Below are positions 42,668-57,037 of a DNA stretch of 64,000 nucleotides, piece after piece. A program made the translations under genes and the position numbers. Below the pieces are notes generated by a model that was given only the letters and a program-made list of their open reading frames with translations, did no database searches and had not been told where the DNA came from. Origin of the DNA: Pipra filicauda (Eukaryota > Chordata > Aves > Passeriformes > Pipridae); assembly GCF_003945595.2 (NCBI RefSeq), contig NW_024105098.1, positions 2,356,001-2,420,000 of the forward strand. The letters run 5' to 3'. Position 1 is the stretch's first letter. Each line of letters begins with the position of its first letter.

Positions 42668-45600
42668 AAGAAAGGAAATAGGCTCCTCTCTGAAGGTGGA
42701 GGGGAAAGAAGCAGATGATGGGGATCAGGTGGCAGTTTGAGGGATGTAAAGAGCAGGAAAGGGAAGAAAAATGGAGATGGAAATCTCATAAAGGTCATGG
42801 AATGCATTAATTTCTCTTTCACTCTTCTTCCATTTTAGGCAGGAGGAAACACTAATTATCAACTTTTCTTCCCTCACAGATTCATTTAACCCCTCTGAGC
42901 TTACTCTTTACGGTGGGATGGGAATAACTAAAGGAAATGATGGGGAAAGAGTGATCCTTACTGATGGGTTTTATTTGCAAGGGGAACAGCACAGAGAGAA
43001 AATCAGCCCTTCTTTTAGTTGCAAGAGGAACAGTTCCAGGTAGGTCCTTTTTCTGCTCCCAGGGCTCTGGGGATCCATTTCTCCAGTGTTTCCACGTGCA
43101 TCTTTGTTCTGTGGTTCTCCAGTTTCACAGTCTCCTTAGCAGGCAGCATCAGAGATCTGCAGGCCTTACTGTTCCCTCACGTGGGGGAATAAAGCTGTGA
43201 AATCAAGGTCTGGGAATGCTCCATAGTCTGCTCACCCTCGTGCTGCTGCTCTGTGCAGGAGTGGAGGGAGGGATGGGCAGGTTGCTGGCTTGTGCACGTT
43301 GCATCTGTAATGCCAGGTATAAAAACCTCCCTGCTCTTTTTCCCCTATTTTATATTTATACTTACGTTTTCACCCTATGTCATTTAGAAATCAAAGCAGA
43401 AGTGTGCAGTTCAGCAGCAGCAGCAGAGCTGTGCTTACTACTAATCTGCTGCTTTGCTCAAATTAAACATTTATGGGGCCAGAGACTCCTCACTGCTCCA
43501 TCTTTCAGCCTCCTACACTGTGATGATTTTTTTTGCTTTGTGTTTGACACAGCTCCTGCTAGAAATACAGTGAAATTAAATTATCCTCCATTGGCTTCTC
43601 TCCCTTCCAGCCCATCTTTGTCCAGTTTGTTTTTATCTTGACTGTAGCATATGGGGAGCAGCTGTTGGTGTAAGTAATGCTTTATATTCCCTATGAGTTG
43701 GAAGGTTTCACCCCAGTCAGGTGGGCAGAGACCTGCCCTCTGTTATTGGTACCGTTTCTCTTCTCCGAGGTCTATTCCAAGGTGGTGTGACTGGGTAGGA
43801 GCTCCGTACTCCTCAAACCAGGTATCCCAGTGCTGCAGCACGTGTCCTACTGATGCTCTAGGCTGTGTTGGCTGACTTGGTCTCCACTGAGAGCAGTTGG
43901 ATACCTTCCAAGACCTGGATCTTATCTGCTCCTCTGTGGCCTGAGGCCTAGAGTAAAACCTGGGCAAGAGTTCTGCTTCTTGGGCACACTGGAGTGAAGA
44001 TAATTTCTGCAGAAAGCAGTTGTTTCTGAGCCTATTCAGAGACTTTAATGGGGCCTAATGCTCAGTCTTCTCTGCCAGAGCATGGTCTACTTCTTTGATG
44101 TAACTTTTCTAGCTTAAAGCAGTGCTGCATGGATGCTGAAAGCCCACGCTCCTAAAATAGATCGAGTAGAACAAGCACTTCACTGCTGACTCCTCTTCAG
44201 GAGGAGAGGAGAGAGAAGGTAACAAAGAGCAGATGGCAGGTATTAGTCATATCACCTAATTTATCTGAACACCTCAGACACCATCACACAAAGGTGGTGC
44301 AGGAACCCAGAGGGAAGGGATCCTCCTAACAGACCAGACTGGATGTTGCACAGGATACACAGGCAGAGGGGGCCTGAGGAAAGGAGGGGGCTTGCAGCCA
44401 AATGCTAAACCAAGAAGAGTATGTTCACACAGAGCTGTGGCCAGAGCTACTTTTACTTGCCCAGTTTTCCAAGCCATTCCCTCATGATTGACAAGCCCTC
44501 AGAGCATCACTCCTTGGAGCTCCCATGCTCATAGCGCAGTTCCCTCTGCAAAATGAGTAGAACAAAGGTCCAGCACTCCAGAAATAACTGAATTCCTCCG
44601 ATTTCAATCAGCTGGAATGGTCTTATTCTAACTCTTACTGTAATAAATGCAGTACAGAAGCTGCTTGCTGTTTTCACACAGTATCTAAGTGGCCAGTGTG
44701 CACCTTGCAGTCGAGTTGGGCTGGCTCAGCATCCCCTCCCTGCTCCAGGTCTCTGGCCCTGGCCCAGCTGGCAGTGGGCTCTTGGAGGGCCCCTGAGATG
44801 CTCCTGCCTGCTGGTGTGCTGGGAACACAGTGTGTAAATGCGACATAAAATCTGTTCAGTCCTTTGTACATCAGTGGCTTCCAGCAAACTTGACACCACG
44901 GAGCAAGTAGGGCACTGAAGGACCTGCAGAGGTGGCTGGGGAAGTGCTCGAGTTGCACTGTTTGTGTAATTACTTGCTTCAGACCCAGCCTGGCCAAAGG
45001 GCAGCTGTGGGCACGTTGGAGGGTGGGAAGGTACAAATGTGGGCCCTTGACTTCCCTGTGCAGAGATGGGGCCCTCAGGAATCACAGCATTGGTGTGATC
45101 TCCCTGCAGAATGGCTGTGTCTTGATTTTTGTTTTTTTCCCCGTTTGTTTTGGGGTTTTGTTGGTTTTGCTGTTCTAAATCTTCAGCAGCAGGGGCTGAA
45201 TGTGTGGCCTCCTCCTTTTTCTCCTCTTTTGTTTCAACTTTTTGGCAATAATTTCTAAAGAGCTGCTCTGCTGGAGTTACTCCCATCATTTTTCACACTT
45301 GTGGTCAGCCCCCTGCAGAAGCCAAAGCACCCCACAGGCCTCTGAATTACAAATACCACTTTGGTGGCACCTTGGATCTTTGGGCTTCAGCTTTTGCCAA
45401 ACACCTAATGAACGTCTGAAGCGAGTAAAACACCTCTTCTGTGAGCTCTGGTGATACATAAGGGGTTAAACGAAGCTCTGTTTATTAATGTTGATGCTTT
45501 AAATTGTGCCAGAACGTTTGAAAACGCTGAGCGGACAGGGCAGTAAACACCGTTAAACGACAATACTGTTCAATATTTGCTGTTAATTGAGAGAGGCAGC

Positions 45601-47212
45601 AGCTGCTGGTATGCAGCTCCAGCCAGGATGAATTAGTAATGAGTCTGTAACTCTGGGTTGTTTTTTTTTTTTCTGGTTTAAGGTTGCATCAGCCCTTTGC
45701 AGTTCAGTGACATGCTTGGGATAGAAATAAAAATCATAGCAAGCCCTAAATGAAGATTTTGGTTTGTTTTTGTTTTCCAGGGAGTTGTCATGGAGCTGTG
45801 GTGTCAGTGATAAATTTGGCAGCAGTGATAAAACTGCCTTGTGTTTAAGGACCAAACTTAAAGATTTTGGGTTAGCTTTTCCATCCTGTGTGGCAGCCAG
45901 TGGGAATGCAGCAGGCAAAGCAAGCTCCTCCTTTGCAAGAAGGCACTTTTGTTGGGTTCTCACTGGCTTCCAGAGACATTTTCAGTTAAACCAGGAGTTC
46001 TGGTTAAAGTTTCCTTGCTGGCACTGCTGCAGGTCGTGGTGTGTGAGAGAGTTCTGCCCCTCACTGAAGGGTGGCAGCAGGAAACACTAATCCAGCGTTT
46101 CCCTTGTCCTTTCCATGCACTCTTACCATGCATGTGTGTTGAGTTTAACCTTTGAAAACTTGCTGATAAGCTGTTAATCAGCCACCAGATAAAATAACAA
46201 ACCCTCCCACCTTGCTGGGTTGGGGTAGGGACTTCCCAAGGCTTCAGGAACATCATTAATCTGGAGCAGCCAGGCTGGGGGCAAAGTTTCCTCCCAGAAG
46301 AAACCAGCCACAGCCCCTTTCATGCTGTTTATGCAACCCTCCCTGTGAGTATTTATTTTGCACAAAACGTTGTATTTTGAGCTCTAGATGTGATTGTGAG
46401 AGTGCAAGCCCCTGTTCTGGTGGTTATTAGCAGATCTGAAGTGGGGCACAGGAAATGAAATTCCAGCTCTGTGGAAAACAATGCCAACAGCCCTATTGAT
46501 TTCAGCACAGCTCGGCTTTCACCGCAAGTAGAAGAATTTTGAGGCAAATAATGTTTTGTTTGTTCAGTTCTTTAGACAGAAATCCATCTGCAGGGGTTAG
46601 TGCTTGAATCCAAATCCTCACAGTTCTGCTGGTATTTGGGTAGGATGAGAAACAGGCGATTGAAAGAATTCCTTGGGTCCGGGTTGATTATGTTAAAGAG
46701 GAAGAGAAATCCCAGCAGCCAGTGGTGTTTGTAACCCCGTTCCCAGCAGTGTGACTTCTGTGTCACACACCTGTGGGGGCTGTGTTTGTTCTCAATAGCA
46801 CTTTTTACCCAGTAAGTGGTTTTGTGCATTCTTAGGAGCTTGAAGCTGCCACACGCCCTGCTGGCTTCTGGATTGGATTATGGGTGCAGGGAATCTTCCA
46901 GGCTGGATGTGGGAAGCAAGTGTTAAAAGCCAAGAGAATGCTGTAGAAGGTGGTGGTAAATGGAAGTGCAGCAAGAGCTGAACTCATCTGCTGATAAAAG
47001 TCCTTCAGCCCCAGAAGTCCCTTCCTGTTTAGGGCACTGACCATTCCCACCTTGGCTGCCAGTTATCAACTGATGCTTTAAAATCTGTCCTTAAAAGCTC
47101 TATTTTTTTCTTGTGAAACTCAGTAATTTATTCCAGTGGCATTCAGCCAACTTTGGGCATCTGGTGTCTCGTGTTTTTTATGAACATCTCTCCAATTTTA
47201 TGTGCTGTTTTC

Positions 47213-47229
47213 TATATATATATATATAT
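47213..47229. repeat. TA dinucleotide microsatellite
   Basis: About eight TA units, followed within 350 bases by a strongly AT-rich, T-tract-rich segment. Confidence 0.9.
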
Positions 47230-48814
47230 GAACTGTGTTTAAAGGAATAATATAATCAAATACATTTTTTCCTTTTTTTGTTTTTTTATTTTTTCCAAGT
47301 CTGTTTCATCTGTAGTATTGCTTACAATGCTTACATTGCTCACAATATTTGTTTTATTTAAGCAAGAAGATAAACCTTGTGTTTACAGGCACTGTTCCTG
47401 TCATAAAATAGTGGTAAAAATTGTAATCACGGGCTTTTGGGACTTTTTAAAATTGACTTAGTAGAACCATGTAATTTTCATGTAAACAAAGGCAGATATT
47501 TACATTTTTATTATATAAAAAAAATAAACTCTAAAGTTTGGCTAATAAAGCTCTTAAAATACGTCTATGTTTGCTCTGGGTTTTATTTGGAAATTATTCT
47601 GTAATTAAAATGGTTAATACAAGGCTGGTACAGGGCAAATTGGTCCTTTCCTGTGGAATAATACTGCTACATCCTCATCCTCCTGCTGCCCAAATAGAGC
47701 CTCTGAATGTAGCCTAACCTGGACCTCACAGGCTTTTACCTCTTGGGAATGTGGAACCACCTGTCCTGTTTTCATGGCAAACTGGAAGAGACAAGGAGAG
47801 CCTTAATACAGCGCTAAAAGGAAGTGACAGTGGTGACAAGATGAGTGTTTTTCTCAAATACAAATGGCTCTCGCTCCTACTTCTCCAAAGAATTAGAATA
47901 ACTAAACTTCCAAAATGTGGGGAATGGCCTTGAGAGCAGCTCAGTTGTGGTGCAGAACATGAGGCAGGTGGTGCCTGTTTCTGCAAGGCCACGTGGATTT
48001 TGTTGTCTAAAGTCTCTTAATTCTGGCAAGACACTGGTGCTGGTATTTCTGAATCCCTTCCTCAGTGCTGCAGCAACCTGGTTGTGTCTGATGGTGGATA
48101 CAAGGAAAACAACGTGTGTGGGTAGGGATAATCTCTTTTTAAGACCAGTGAGTTTAGTGTTTGCAACAAAGTTCTGTAATTTCAAGGTGTTGATTAATTT
48201 TATGAGGAGCTGGGCTAAGTCTTGCAGCCTGTCAGATTTGTGTGGGGTGGGAAGAAGATGCAGTAGGCTCAGGATTGGAAATCTCAGTATTTGTTGCCTG
48301 TCTCCTTGCCTGTTTCTGGTAGTACCAGGAATAATGGTGTTCTGAGCTGTATATATGTAGGAGGGCTGTAAAAAGTTATGCTTTTCCTAAAATTTGCTTA
48401 AAATTAGTAAAACAAATATCTTGGAGTTTAGGTATGAAATTAAGTGTAAAATATCATTAATAGATTACCTCAAAGTATGTTATTTTAAAGGCTAATCCCA
48501 TCCTGATGTAATTTTGTAATGTGGAAAGCTCTGAGCTCTTTTACTGGAGCTGCTTGCTTAATTTAGATTAAAATTGTACCATAAAAGGATTATAGAGTGT
48601 GGGCCTGTGCTAAGAAAGGATGTACTAAATATGTTGAGGTATTTTTCTACTCCCAGCTTCTTTTTGAGAGTGCATACTAAAATTTGGATGTGTTCTGCTG
48701 CCTTGCAATGTGCCACGTAACATCACGACGTGCTGAGGGGATGTTTTGGGTTGATCTTGGGAGCATTATTTAAATACGTTCCAGCAGGATTCTGAGTTTT
48801 CTTGTTCTTTCTAG

Positions 48815-48960
48815 AGAGAAGAATTCAGTGCTGGACTGCCCTGAACACTCCCCACGGTGCAGCTTCAGGCAACAGCTTGGTTTATCTGACGTGAAGAGGA
48901 GGCACATGTGCAGTGAGCCAAGAGGACATGGGCTTTCAGTGCACCTGCAGCAATGATCAG
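48815..48960 (+). other. weak candidate small exon
   Basis: The acceptor TTCTTGTTCTTTCTAG|AGAG and the donor GATCAG|GTACTG bracket 146 bases. A late ATG frame, MGFQCTCSNDQ, is open into the donor. The acceptor is good and the donor is moderate. There is no recognised homology, and a chance pairing is quite possible. Confidence 0.2.
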
Positions 48961-51900
48961 GTACTGGCAGCTGTTATTTAACCCCAGGAACTGGTCAGGA
49001 ACTCAAGGGTGTGAAACAGTGACGTGCTCACTCCTGCAGTTGTCCGAAATCTTAAATGTGCTTTGCTTTTAGGAGTGAGGCGAGTTCACCTTCTGGTTTT
49101 GTGTTGTGTCCAGAGCCCTTTCCCTGCTGGGTTTGCTCACCTGCAGGCACCTCATGGAATCCAGCTCCCATGGGAGGGAATAGGAAAGGACAAGAGGGGT
49201 GTTTGCATAGGCTGAGGTGAAGGTAATCTTAGTGTTTAAATTTTTCAAGTGTGACTTGGACTCTGAAAGCATTTGAATCTCTTCGGGTGTATCGAGGGGA
49301 TAAAGTTTAGATATTTTTCGTTGTTGGAAGTACTTTTTCGTGGTGTTTCCTTGGTGATTGGCTGAAGAATGCAGATTTTTCAGAGGAATCCAGGCTGTCG
49401 TAGCTGGAGTAGAGACACCAGTGAAGTTCCAGAAAATGCAGAGATTTGTGGTCTGCTTTGAGATCTGAGCAGGTTATAGATTTAATAATGGCAGAAGGAT
49501 TAGGGTTGGGGTCTTTAAGATGGCTTTTGGTCTGTAAGTGTCCTATTCTTCCCCTCTGTCCTCAAAGTGAGTCTTTATGGTCTGTTGCCACTTTTGAAAT
49601 GTGATGTAAATGGCAGGAGGTTTCTTTTTGTCTCATGTTCTCTTATCTTCTAATGCATCTGTGTGAACCTGAGATAATTTTGTAATATACACTGCCTTTG
49701 ATGTTAACATGATGCTTAATGTAGTTTGGATATTGCTGTTTCTAAGAATATTTCATCTGTTGATTGTGTCGTATACAAAATTTTTTTTAGCTTATCTATT
49801 TTATGTATTAAAAATTAAATGGTAAAACTTGTGTGCTAGCAAACTGCATATAGCAATGTGAAGAACTGAAAAGGAGCAAATTCTGTAAAAATTCTCTAAT
49901 CCTTCTAACTGAGGTTAGGAGAATAAAAAATAGTTTCTTGTTTTCTTTGTAGATGCTAGCTGGAAAATCATTTATTCTTGTCTGTAACTAAAATGATCTA
50001 CAGTTTTCTTCAGTTAGGGAGTGGATATGTGTAATGCAAGGAAGCATTTAGTTGTTTCACTCGGGGAGACTGAAAATGGTTTTGTTCTACACATTCTCTT
50101 TACGTTTGTGTGATTTGTGTGATCTTTGTCGTACGGAGAAGCTTCGTGCAGAGAAAGCCGCAGAGATGTAATTTTAGGATGTGCCTGAGCCACCTCTGAG
50201 TGGGATTGCAGGAAGATGTGAGATGGAGCTACATTTTGGGATTCATTTCTTAATATAAAAGCTGTCAATTTTTACCCATTCTATGAGGAGTGGTGGGTGC
50301 TGGAGAGGCAGAGCATCCATATATTTAGACTCTGGCTGTCTCTCGTTGCGAGTCATAATTAAGGTGAAGTATTTTGCTGAAGAAGTAAATTCTCCCTTGA
50401 TTTGAACCTGGTTTCATCTCAGTGAAAGCAATTAGTCGCCTGAACCACCCTGTCCTTGCTTCATCAATGACAATTCATCAGTTGCTTCATCAACATTGCT
50501 GCTTCTAATTTATCTGATCGTTGTGGTTAATAGACAAGGCACTCTATATGGGAGTGCTCTGTGCATGGGAGGAGTGGATAGAGGAGGCTTGAAGATAGAA
50601 GGGCTGGCCCTAAGGGGGACTGTGACATTTATAGAGGACTGGGGGTTATAAAACACTGCTGTGAAGCCCTGGAAGGGTCCCAGGGTAAGGTTTGAGCTGA
50701 TGTGGTTGTGAATGTGGCTCTCATTCATTCTGTCTCAGCCATGACTTGAATTCACTGATGTGGTGCTGATTTTTCCCTGGATGGGCAAATCCTGTGCAAC
50801 TCAAAGCTGGTGGTTTGAGCTGTAGTATCAGGACACTGGCTAAGTTTTATGTACCCTTTTGGTTGTCCCTTAAGGTCAGCTCTGTGACTTAAATCAGAGA
50901 GTATTTGGTGTGCTGGGGGCTTTGTGGTGCCTTCTCCATCATATACTGCATTGCCCAGCACTGTGCTTGAAAACAAGGATCAAACCCCACTGCTGACGAG
51001 TTTAGTGTTCTCAACCCCAATATTCTGCTAATCATGACTGTTACTATTTCAAGTGCTGTCATAACTCCTCTTGAGGTGAGTGATTCTGCACTGTGATACC
51101 TCAGACAGACCAAGAGGGCTCCTCCACGGTCTGCAGGGGAGCAGTGGGGGAGCAGGAGTCTCTTGGGAGAGAGGGGAGAAAAAGCAGTGAGCTCTGAAGC
51201 CAAACCTCCTGGAGGCTTCATGAATGATGTGAGTCTGGGAGGGAGATGCTGAGCAGGTTTTGTTTGCCTTGAGAATATTTACATAGGGTTGATCCACTGT
51301 TCCTGAAGGAGCTCTATCACAGTGCTACAGAGAAAACTGTTAGTGCTTAATATAGAGCCTTAGTCTGGTAGTCTCTTGACCTATAAATGCTTGAATTTTG
51401 CTATCTTAATGGGCTTTCAGCAGTTTTTGGAGTTTTTTGGTACAAATCCGAATAATATTCCTTGGAGAGGTTGTGTAACGGTAACAGGGATGGAAAGATT
51501 TAATTTGGTGAGACCTTGTACTGCAAAAGATCAGAAGAATTTTTTAGCTTCTGCTCTTGCTACAAAGACTTCAGTGCTTGGATATCTTCACAGAAGAGGC
51601 CTGAGAGGTTCCAAAAGTTCATCTTGACCTTTTGCATCAAGGCATCATCAGTATTGCTGGACAGTTTTTTGAGATGATTTTTTGCCCTTTACCTCCTAAT
51701 AGAGGAGGCAGCTCAAGTTCTTTAGGCTGGTGCTTCACTATTTACCACTTGGAAAAGTTCTTCTTGTGGCCTAAGGAAATTTTTCTTGTTGCAGTTTGAG
51801 TCCATTACTTTTCTTACTCACTGTCGATGTGGAGAATAAGTTTCCTCTTTCTTTGCAGAAACCATTTCTATATTTAATGGAAATATATCATATCTCTTCT

Positions 51901-54900
51901 CTTTTTGCTCTGTTCAGACTGAGCCACCTCAGTGAGTTACCTCACTCATCCCTCATAGCTCACCCAACTACCTGTCTGTCCTTTTTTTTTTAGTTCTGGT
52001 GTGGTTTCTCTCTTTCCTGACAAGCCTGACCCAAAAATGGACTTCACCAGAGGCTTCATCAAAACTGAGAGGATCAGGAATTTGTGCTCCTGTCAATGGA
52101 CAGAAGTTGCCTTGTTTGTGACAACTGGATATTTATAATTTGTTCTCAAACTGTGATCCTCTCCATCCCCAGCCCTTATCTACAGCACAGCTGCTCCAAG
52201 TTGTTTCTATATTTATGCAGGTGATTTCTTTTTTTTTTTTTTCCTCTGAACAACACTTGACCTTGGGGAATTGAGCTGCATTTTTTAATCACTTCTTCAG
52301 TTTCATTAATTCCTCTCTGCAAAGGCTCCCCATTTGTGTGGCTTTTTATGGGAATAGCATAAATTATAGGACTTCTCTTTCCACATGCTGCTGAGGTTTT
52401 GTTGTCAGGTCTCACTGCTTTTGCAGGCTCCCCACCTGGAAGTGGAATGGTGACGTTGGCTCAGTTGGCTTTACAAGTGTCCCTTATAGCTGCTATTTAT
52501 ATATACTTATTTTTAAAATTTTTTTTTCAGTGTTTCTCACTGCTGGCAACTCTATTGGAGTTAATTATTGTTATGGAAGGCTTGATTTCAGCATGTTCTC
52601 TGAGAGGAATATTATTTTTGTGCCTGTGTCCCTGAACAAATAGATCTGCTTTTCTCACATGGCCTCTGCTCAGCTGGGCCACAGCCACTGGAAATCTGGG
52701 GAGGCTGCTGTTCACTTGCTGCATTAACTGCCCTTTCAGCAGCTTTAATGTCTCTTATGTAGCACTCTTTCCTTCCTGGTAGAGTTCCAGGACTTCTCCT
52801 TATGTCTCAGGAGCTGGGCAGTCTTCCTTTCAGAAGGTAAAAGTCTGCAAAGGTAGTTTTTTGAACTTGCCCAGCCTCATGAGTGCATGTTAACACTACA
52901 GTGATTTGTCTCTTCCCAGACTTACTGTGGTGAGGAGCCTGTGAGGCACAGCTCATCTGGAAAAATATGGGAAACCACCCAGAAACTCCTCAAAAAAAGA
53001 ATCTATACCAACTTCGTGCTTAAACAAGAGACCACATAATGCATTTTGTCTTGTTATTGCCTTTTAGTGTCTTTTATTTTGTTTTTAGTTGCTGGAGTGT
53101 CAGTAAAGGCAAGACAAGGTTAAAGGAGGTTGTTGTACAGTGTTATGTGCTCCTGCCCATCGTGGCTTGCAGAGCACACTCGGTCAAACACAACTGGCAG
53201 CAGCATGGAAGGTGGTTTTACTGTAGAGAAACCTCACTTTTAGGTCAGAGGAGTTGGTAGCACTTTGATTTGAAGAATGTGCCATGGTGGTACAGGTGTC
53301 AGTGAGTTTGCTTGAATCGCTTTTAGGGAGACCCTTTTGACAAGGGGGGCTTTCCCTCAGGGTGCTGTGTGTCTGTGAGTCTGTGTCCATCTCCAGCTCT
53401 CTGCTTTCATTTCTAGCAGACCCAGATGTCTTGCACGTGCCCCACTTTGGGCTTTTTCTCCTTTCCTTTGGTCACAGTTGATGGCTCTTGGCACTGGTCC
53501 TGCGGAACTGCAGTCCCATTCACCTGCCTTGGCAGGGAGGACTGTCCAGAGTCTCAGATTTGGGGACATTCTGGTTAAAATCTTGATCTGATTCTATGAT
53601 TCTGATTTTTTTTTCCTTCTTTCCTGTCACCCACCCCACTGCTGAAGGTTAGGACACTCAGAAGAGGGGTGTTTGCCTACAGGGTTGGAAGAGTGGATCC
53701 GAGATTTCACAAATGTTGAGAACTTGACAATGAAATGCTCCTCTCACCACCTTATCTATGCCAATATTTACCCAGACTTTTGCCTTTTGGAGAATCATTT
53801 GCTGTCTCACTTCACCTGTTTGCTCATCCAGGTAGAAGTTTTCACGGTGCTGTCCCTCTTGTACCCCTAAGTGTGTGCAGAGTAGATTTATGAACAGCCC
53901 TGGTGCTGTATAATTATGAAATTAACCTTTGAGTCACTGCCATCTCTCTTCTAATTTTCTGCTGTAGTCAGTGGAATGTGCCACAAGGAGTGTTAAGGAT
54001 TTGCTTTGCTTCTGTGCTTCCCTGTGCCTGTTCCTGGCCAGCCCTGGAGGCAGGACACTGGGATTACTGGGCCTTTGGTCCCCTGCAGCAGAACCCCCCC
54101 TTCCCTGTCAAAGGTTGGTTTAGGAGTTTTGCCCAAGATCACCATCAAGTCCCCAGGGCCTATAAATAACAAATGTTTGCTATTTTTGAGTATTGGCATA
54201 ATATTGGTATCCTCAGTCTTGGGCAATTTTAGTCATTCGCCAGTTTATTAAAATTGAAGGTCACAGGATTGGAGAACTTGTTAAATGATTATTTTAGGAC
54301 TGGGCTCAAATCAACATGATGTGCCAGCTAGAAACGTTATGCCTAGCAGATGCTGGATAACATTCCTATTAGTTGTTAATTGGCTTGGAAATACTTAATT
54401 ATCCTGTCTTTTTCAAATATAGTGAACAGATATTCTTTTTTAATACTTCTAGCACCCATTTCCACCAGTTTGGCCTGTTATTTCTGCTAGTGGTCTAGTT
54501 ACTTGGTTGCCCTTTCAGAAATCCTGTTGCCTGTCAGCTTTTCACTGGCAGTTGTGTGGTCCCTTATGAACTTTGGATTTTTAGTGTCTTCTACCTTTAT
54601 TGTATTTGGTACTTTTTTTTTTTTCTATTTTCACATTAATGCTGAACTAAATTTATGCATAAAATCGTATTCAGGCATCTTCCCAGAGTTCCCTGCTTTT
54701 GCCAGTGTTTTTGTCTCAGAAGGAGGAAAATTATTTTTCTTTCTAATATCGATCAACTTATTTACTCACTAGTGGTGCATCAAAAGAGCTGTACAATGTG
54801 TACTATGAAAATACCCAACTGGTTGCAACCCAACATAATTTTGGGGACATTGCTTTTTCTATTGCACAATGAGTTAAGGTAGTTATCTCACTTAAATTCA

Positions 54901-56659
54901 GGACCTTTGTGCTTGAAAATTTTGGTCTGAGCTCTTGAGACATAGATGAAATTGAGTGTTGGGGTGCTGAACCAAACCACCACAGAGAATAAAATCTGAA
55001 ATTTTATGTGCAAGCTGCTTTCTTCCCCTGGAGTCTTCCTGGGGTTTTGTTCCCACTTATTTTCCCTGCTGGGTTTTTTTTTTTAATGTCATTGCAATTA
55101 ACCCTTGGAAACCTCTGAAAATTATTTTCCTTTCTATTTTTATTCTGACTTTTCTCATTCTATAGTGGTATTTCTCTTCCTTTTCTTCCACTTCTTGCAT
55201 GTGCTACTGTGCTTCCCTTTCCAGTTCCTGAATTTATCCCTTTTTGCTTTAGGGCACAGGAGTAAAATAACGTTTTTGGGTCTGTTTTGAAAATGCCAGG
55301 GAAATCTGGAAGCTGTTTTTGTCCCATGGTGGTGGTGTTGGCTGGGCTCCGGAGGGGGAGGGAAGGCAAGGCAGGGAGTCAAAGCAGGTGCAACTGGGAT
55401 TTGAAATGGTGGCACAGAGTGATCCCTTTGGAGAAGGGACATCTCTCTCCACACCTCCCCTCCTGCTTCCCCTGGGGCACAGCAGTGCAGCTGTTGTGCT
55501 GTCTGGGTAGAAATCTGGTGCTTTGGTGACTTTTAAATCTTAGAGAGGAGATATTTCTTCAGCGAAAGTTACCTGGGGCTTTCTTTGATCTTGGAAGTAG
55601 GTAACAAGAAATTTGCATTCCTTTTAATTTTCTCTGGCCAACTCAACTCAGAAACCACAGTCCAGAATCCAAGCCCTTCTCCCTCCACAGGAGCTGGTGT
55701 CAGTGGTGCTGGTTCACATGAGATCAAGTAGAACAAAATCCCTGATTTCTCAACCCAGATCTGTTGTTGTTACATCCAGTCCTGGTTTATTTTGGGATGT
55801 TACCCACTTCCTATAAGGAAAGGTGGGATTCTCTCAGGCTTTCTTTTAAGATGTGCACCAGCAGAGTAAATTTTGGGACAACCTGTTATAGCATAATTGC
55901 TTCCTCCTTGCTAGGAGAAGGTGTGGTGAAAATATGGAAATCCTGTGTCTTAATAATTTGGAGGCTGCAGATAGTTCAGAAGGAGTTTTAAAGTCCAAAA
56001 GGATGGATACTGGTCAACCCTGAGACAGTGTTATTGCAGAGCTTACAGCCCAGGTTATCCTTCAAACCTTGACCTTCATTCCTGGCTGTGCTCATCCCTC
56101 CACTCCATCCCTTGTATTTCAAGGATACAAAACCAAGGCATAACTTGTGCTCTTCCCCTGTCCAGGTCTAAGTTAATCACAGCTGCTCTTGTGAGCATTC
56201 ACCAGGACTCTGCCATCCATTTGGGTGCCCTTGCACGTGGTCTGCACAACTGAGTGTATTCCATTGGCTTGGAATTGAAGCTGGATTGGGGATGGCTGGT
56301 GGGCTGGGATCCGTGGGTGCTGTGCCCACCATTCCTTGTGTAGCCCCGGGTGTGAAACTGCCTGCTCCAATCTTTGTTTCTGAGTGTTCCCGAGTGTTGT
56401 GAGCTCGTCTGCCCGCTGCTGGGAATGTTTGACTGGAGCTGAATGCAGGATTTTGTCAGTGCTCCTATTTTTATTTTGCTGGTGCTTTTGCATCGCTAAT
56501 CAAACACAAGCCTCCTATTGTTCTCCCTGCTGCCTCCTTCCAGTACATGCTTATATTTAGTTATTTTAATAATAATACCCCGGGTTTGTAACCCTGCAAG
56601 AAGCCGGGGAGATGGTAAACTCCTTTTCTGATTACCAAACCCGTTTGATTCATACACCA
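48961..56659 (+). other. intron-like region, third part
   Basis: About 7.7 kb of T-rich non-coding DNA with short homopolymer tracts (for example near 52230 and 54611). No CR1 tail, RNA gene or coding exon was recognised. Confidence 0.6.
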
Positions 56660-56925
56660 GATGGCTGTTATTTGACACGCTGCTGTTCCCCAGGAGCGGC
56701 ACAGACTCGGGGCTATCGGAGGATGTCCTCGCTGGTCCTCCCCCCGGGGTGGCAGCACTGATGCCATTTTCCGGGGGGCTCAGGCAGTCGGGTGCCTGGC
56801 TTTGGCTGGGATTGGCTGCCCCCCTCTCCCCTCTGCCGGTGCCCAGCCCCAGCCGGAGCCGCCGAATCTCCAACCATCCCGATTTCCATCCATTCATGAA
56901 TCCGTGACGTCAGCACGCTCTGTGC
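56660..56925 (+). promoter_or_regulatory. candidate internal promoter or enhancer with consensus CRE
   Basis: This is a short GC- and CpG-richer patch in AT-rich surroundings. It carries a perfect palindromic CRE, TGACGTCA, at 56905-56912. Downstream, past a 39-T tract, an ATG at 57061 opens MEHHIGNLHP and meets a donor-like CATCCCT|GTGAGT at about 57092. This may be an alternative first exon of the plus-strand gene. Strand and use are inferred. Confidence 0.3.
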
Positions 56926-56984
56926 TTCTTTGCAGCAGGCTGCAGGATTGTGTGGGTGGAATTTCCTTTTATTTTGCAACACTT

Positions 56985-56986
<2 letters not shown>

Positions 56987-57025
<39 letters not shown>

Positions 57026-57037
57026 CTCCCCCCCCCC
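56987..57037. repeat. 39-T homopolymer followed by a 10-C run
   Basis: T runs from 56987 to 57025, then CT, then ten C at 57028-57037. It is the longest homopolymer in the window. The exact length could be affected by sequencing. Confidence 0.9.

Larger units (their letters stand above)
31515..48814 (+). other. intron-like region, middle part
   Basis: About 17 kb of non-coding DNA. It includes CR1 tails at 33860-34026 and 36463-36730, an AT dinucleotide run at 37979-37994, a 21-T run at 42069-42089, a TA/TG-type run at 42646-42667 and a TA run at 47213-47229. The 187-residue minus-strand frame at 44726-45289 has no recognisable domain. Confidence 0.6.

Noticed and set aside
44726..45289. A 187-residue minus-strand frame with a Glu/Lys/Gln/Asn-rich start.
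   Set aside because: The charged stretch comes from a T/G-rich low-complexity segment on the plus strand. There is no family signature, splice logic or promoter.
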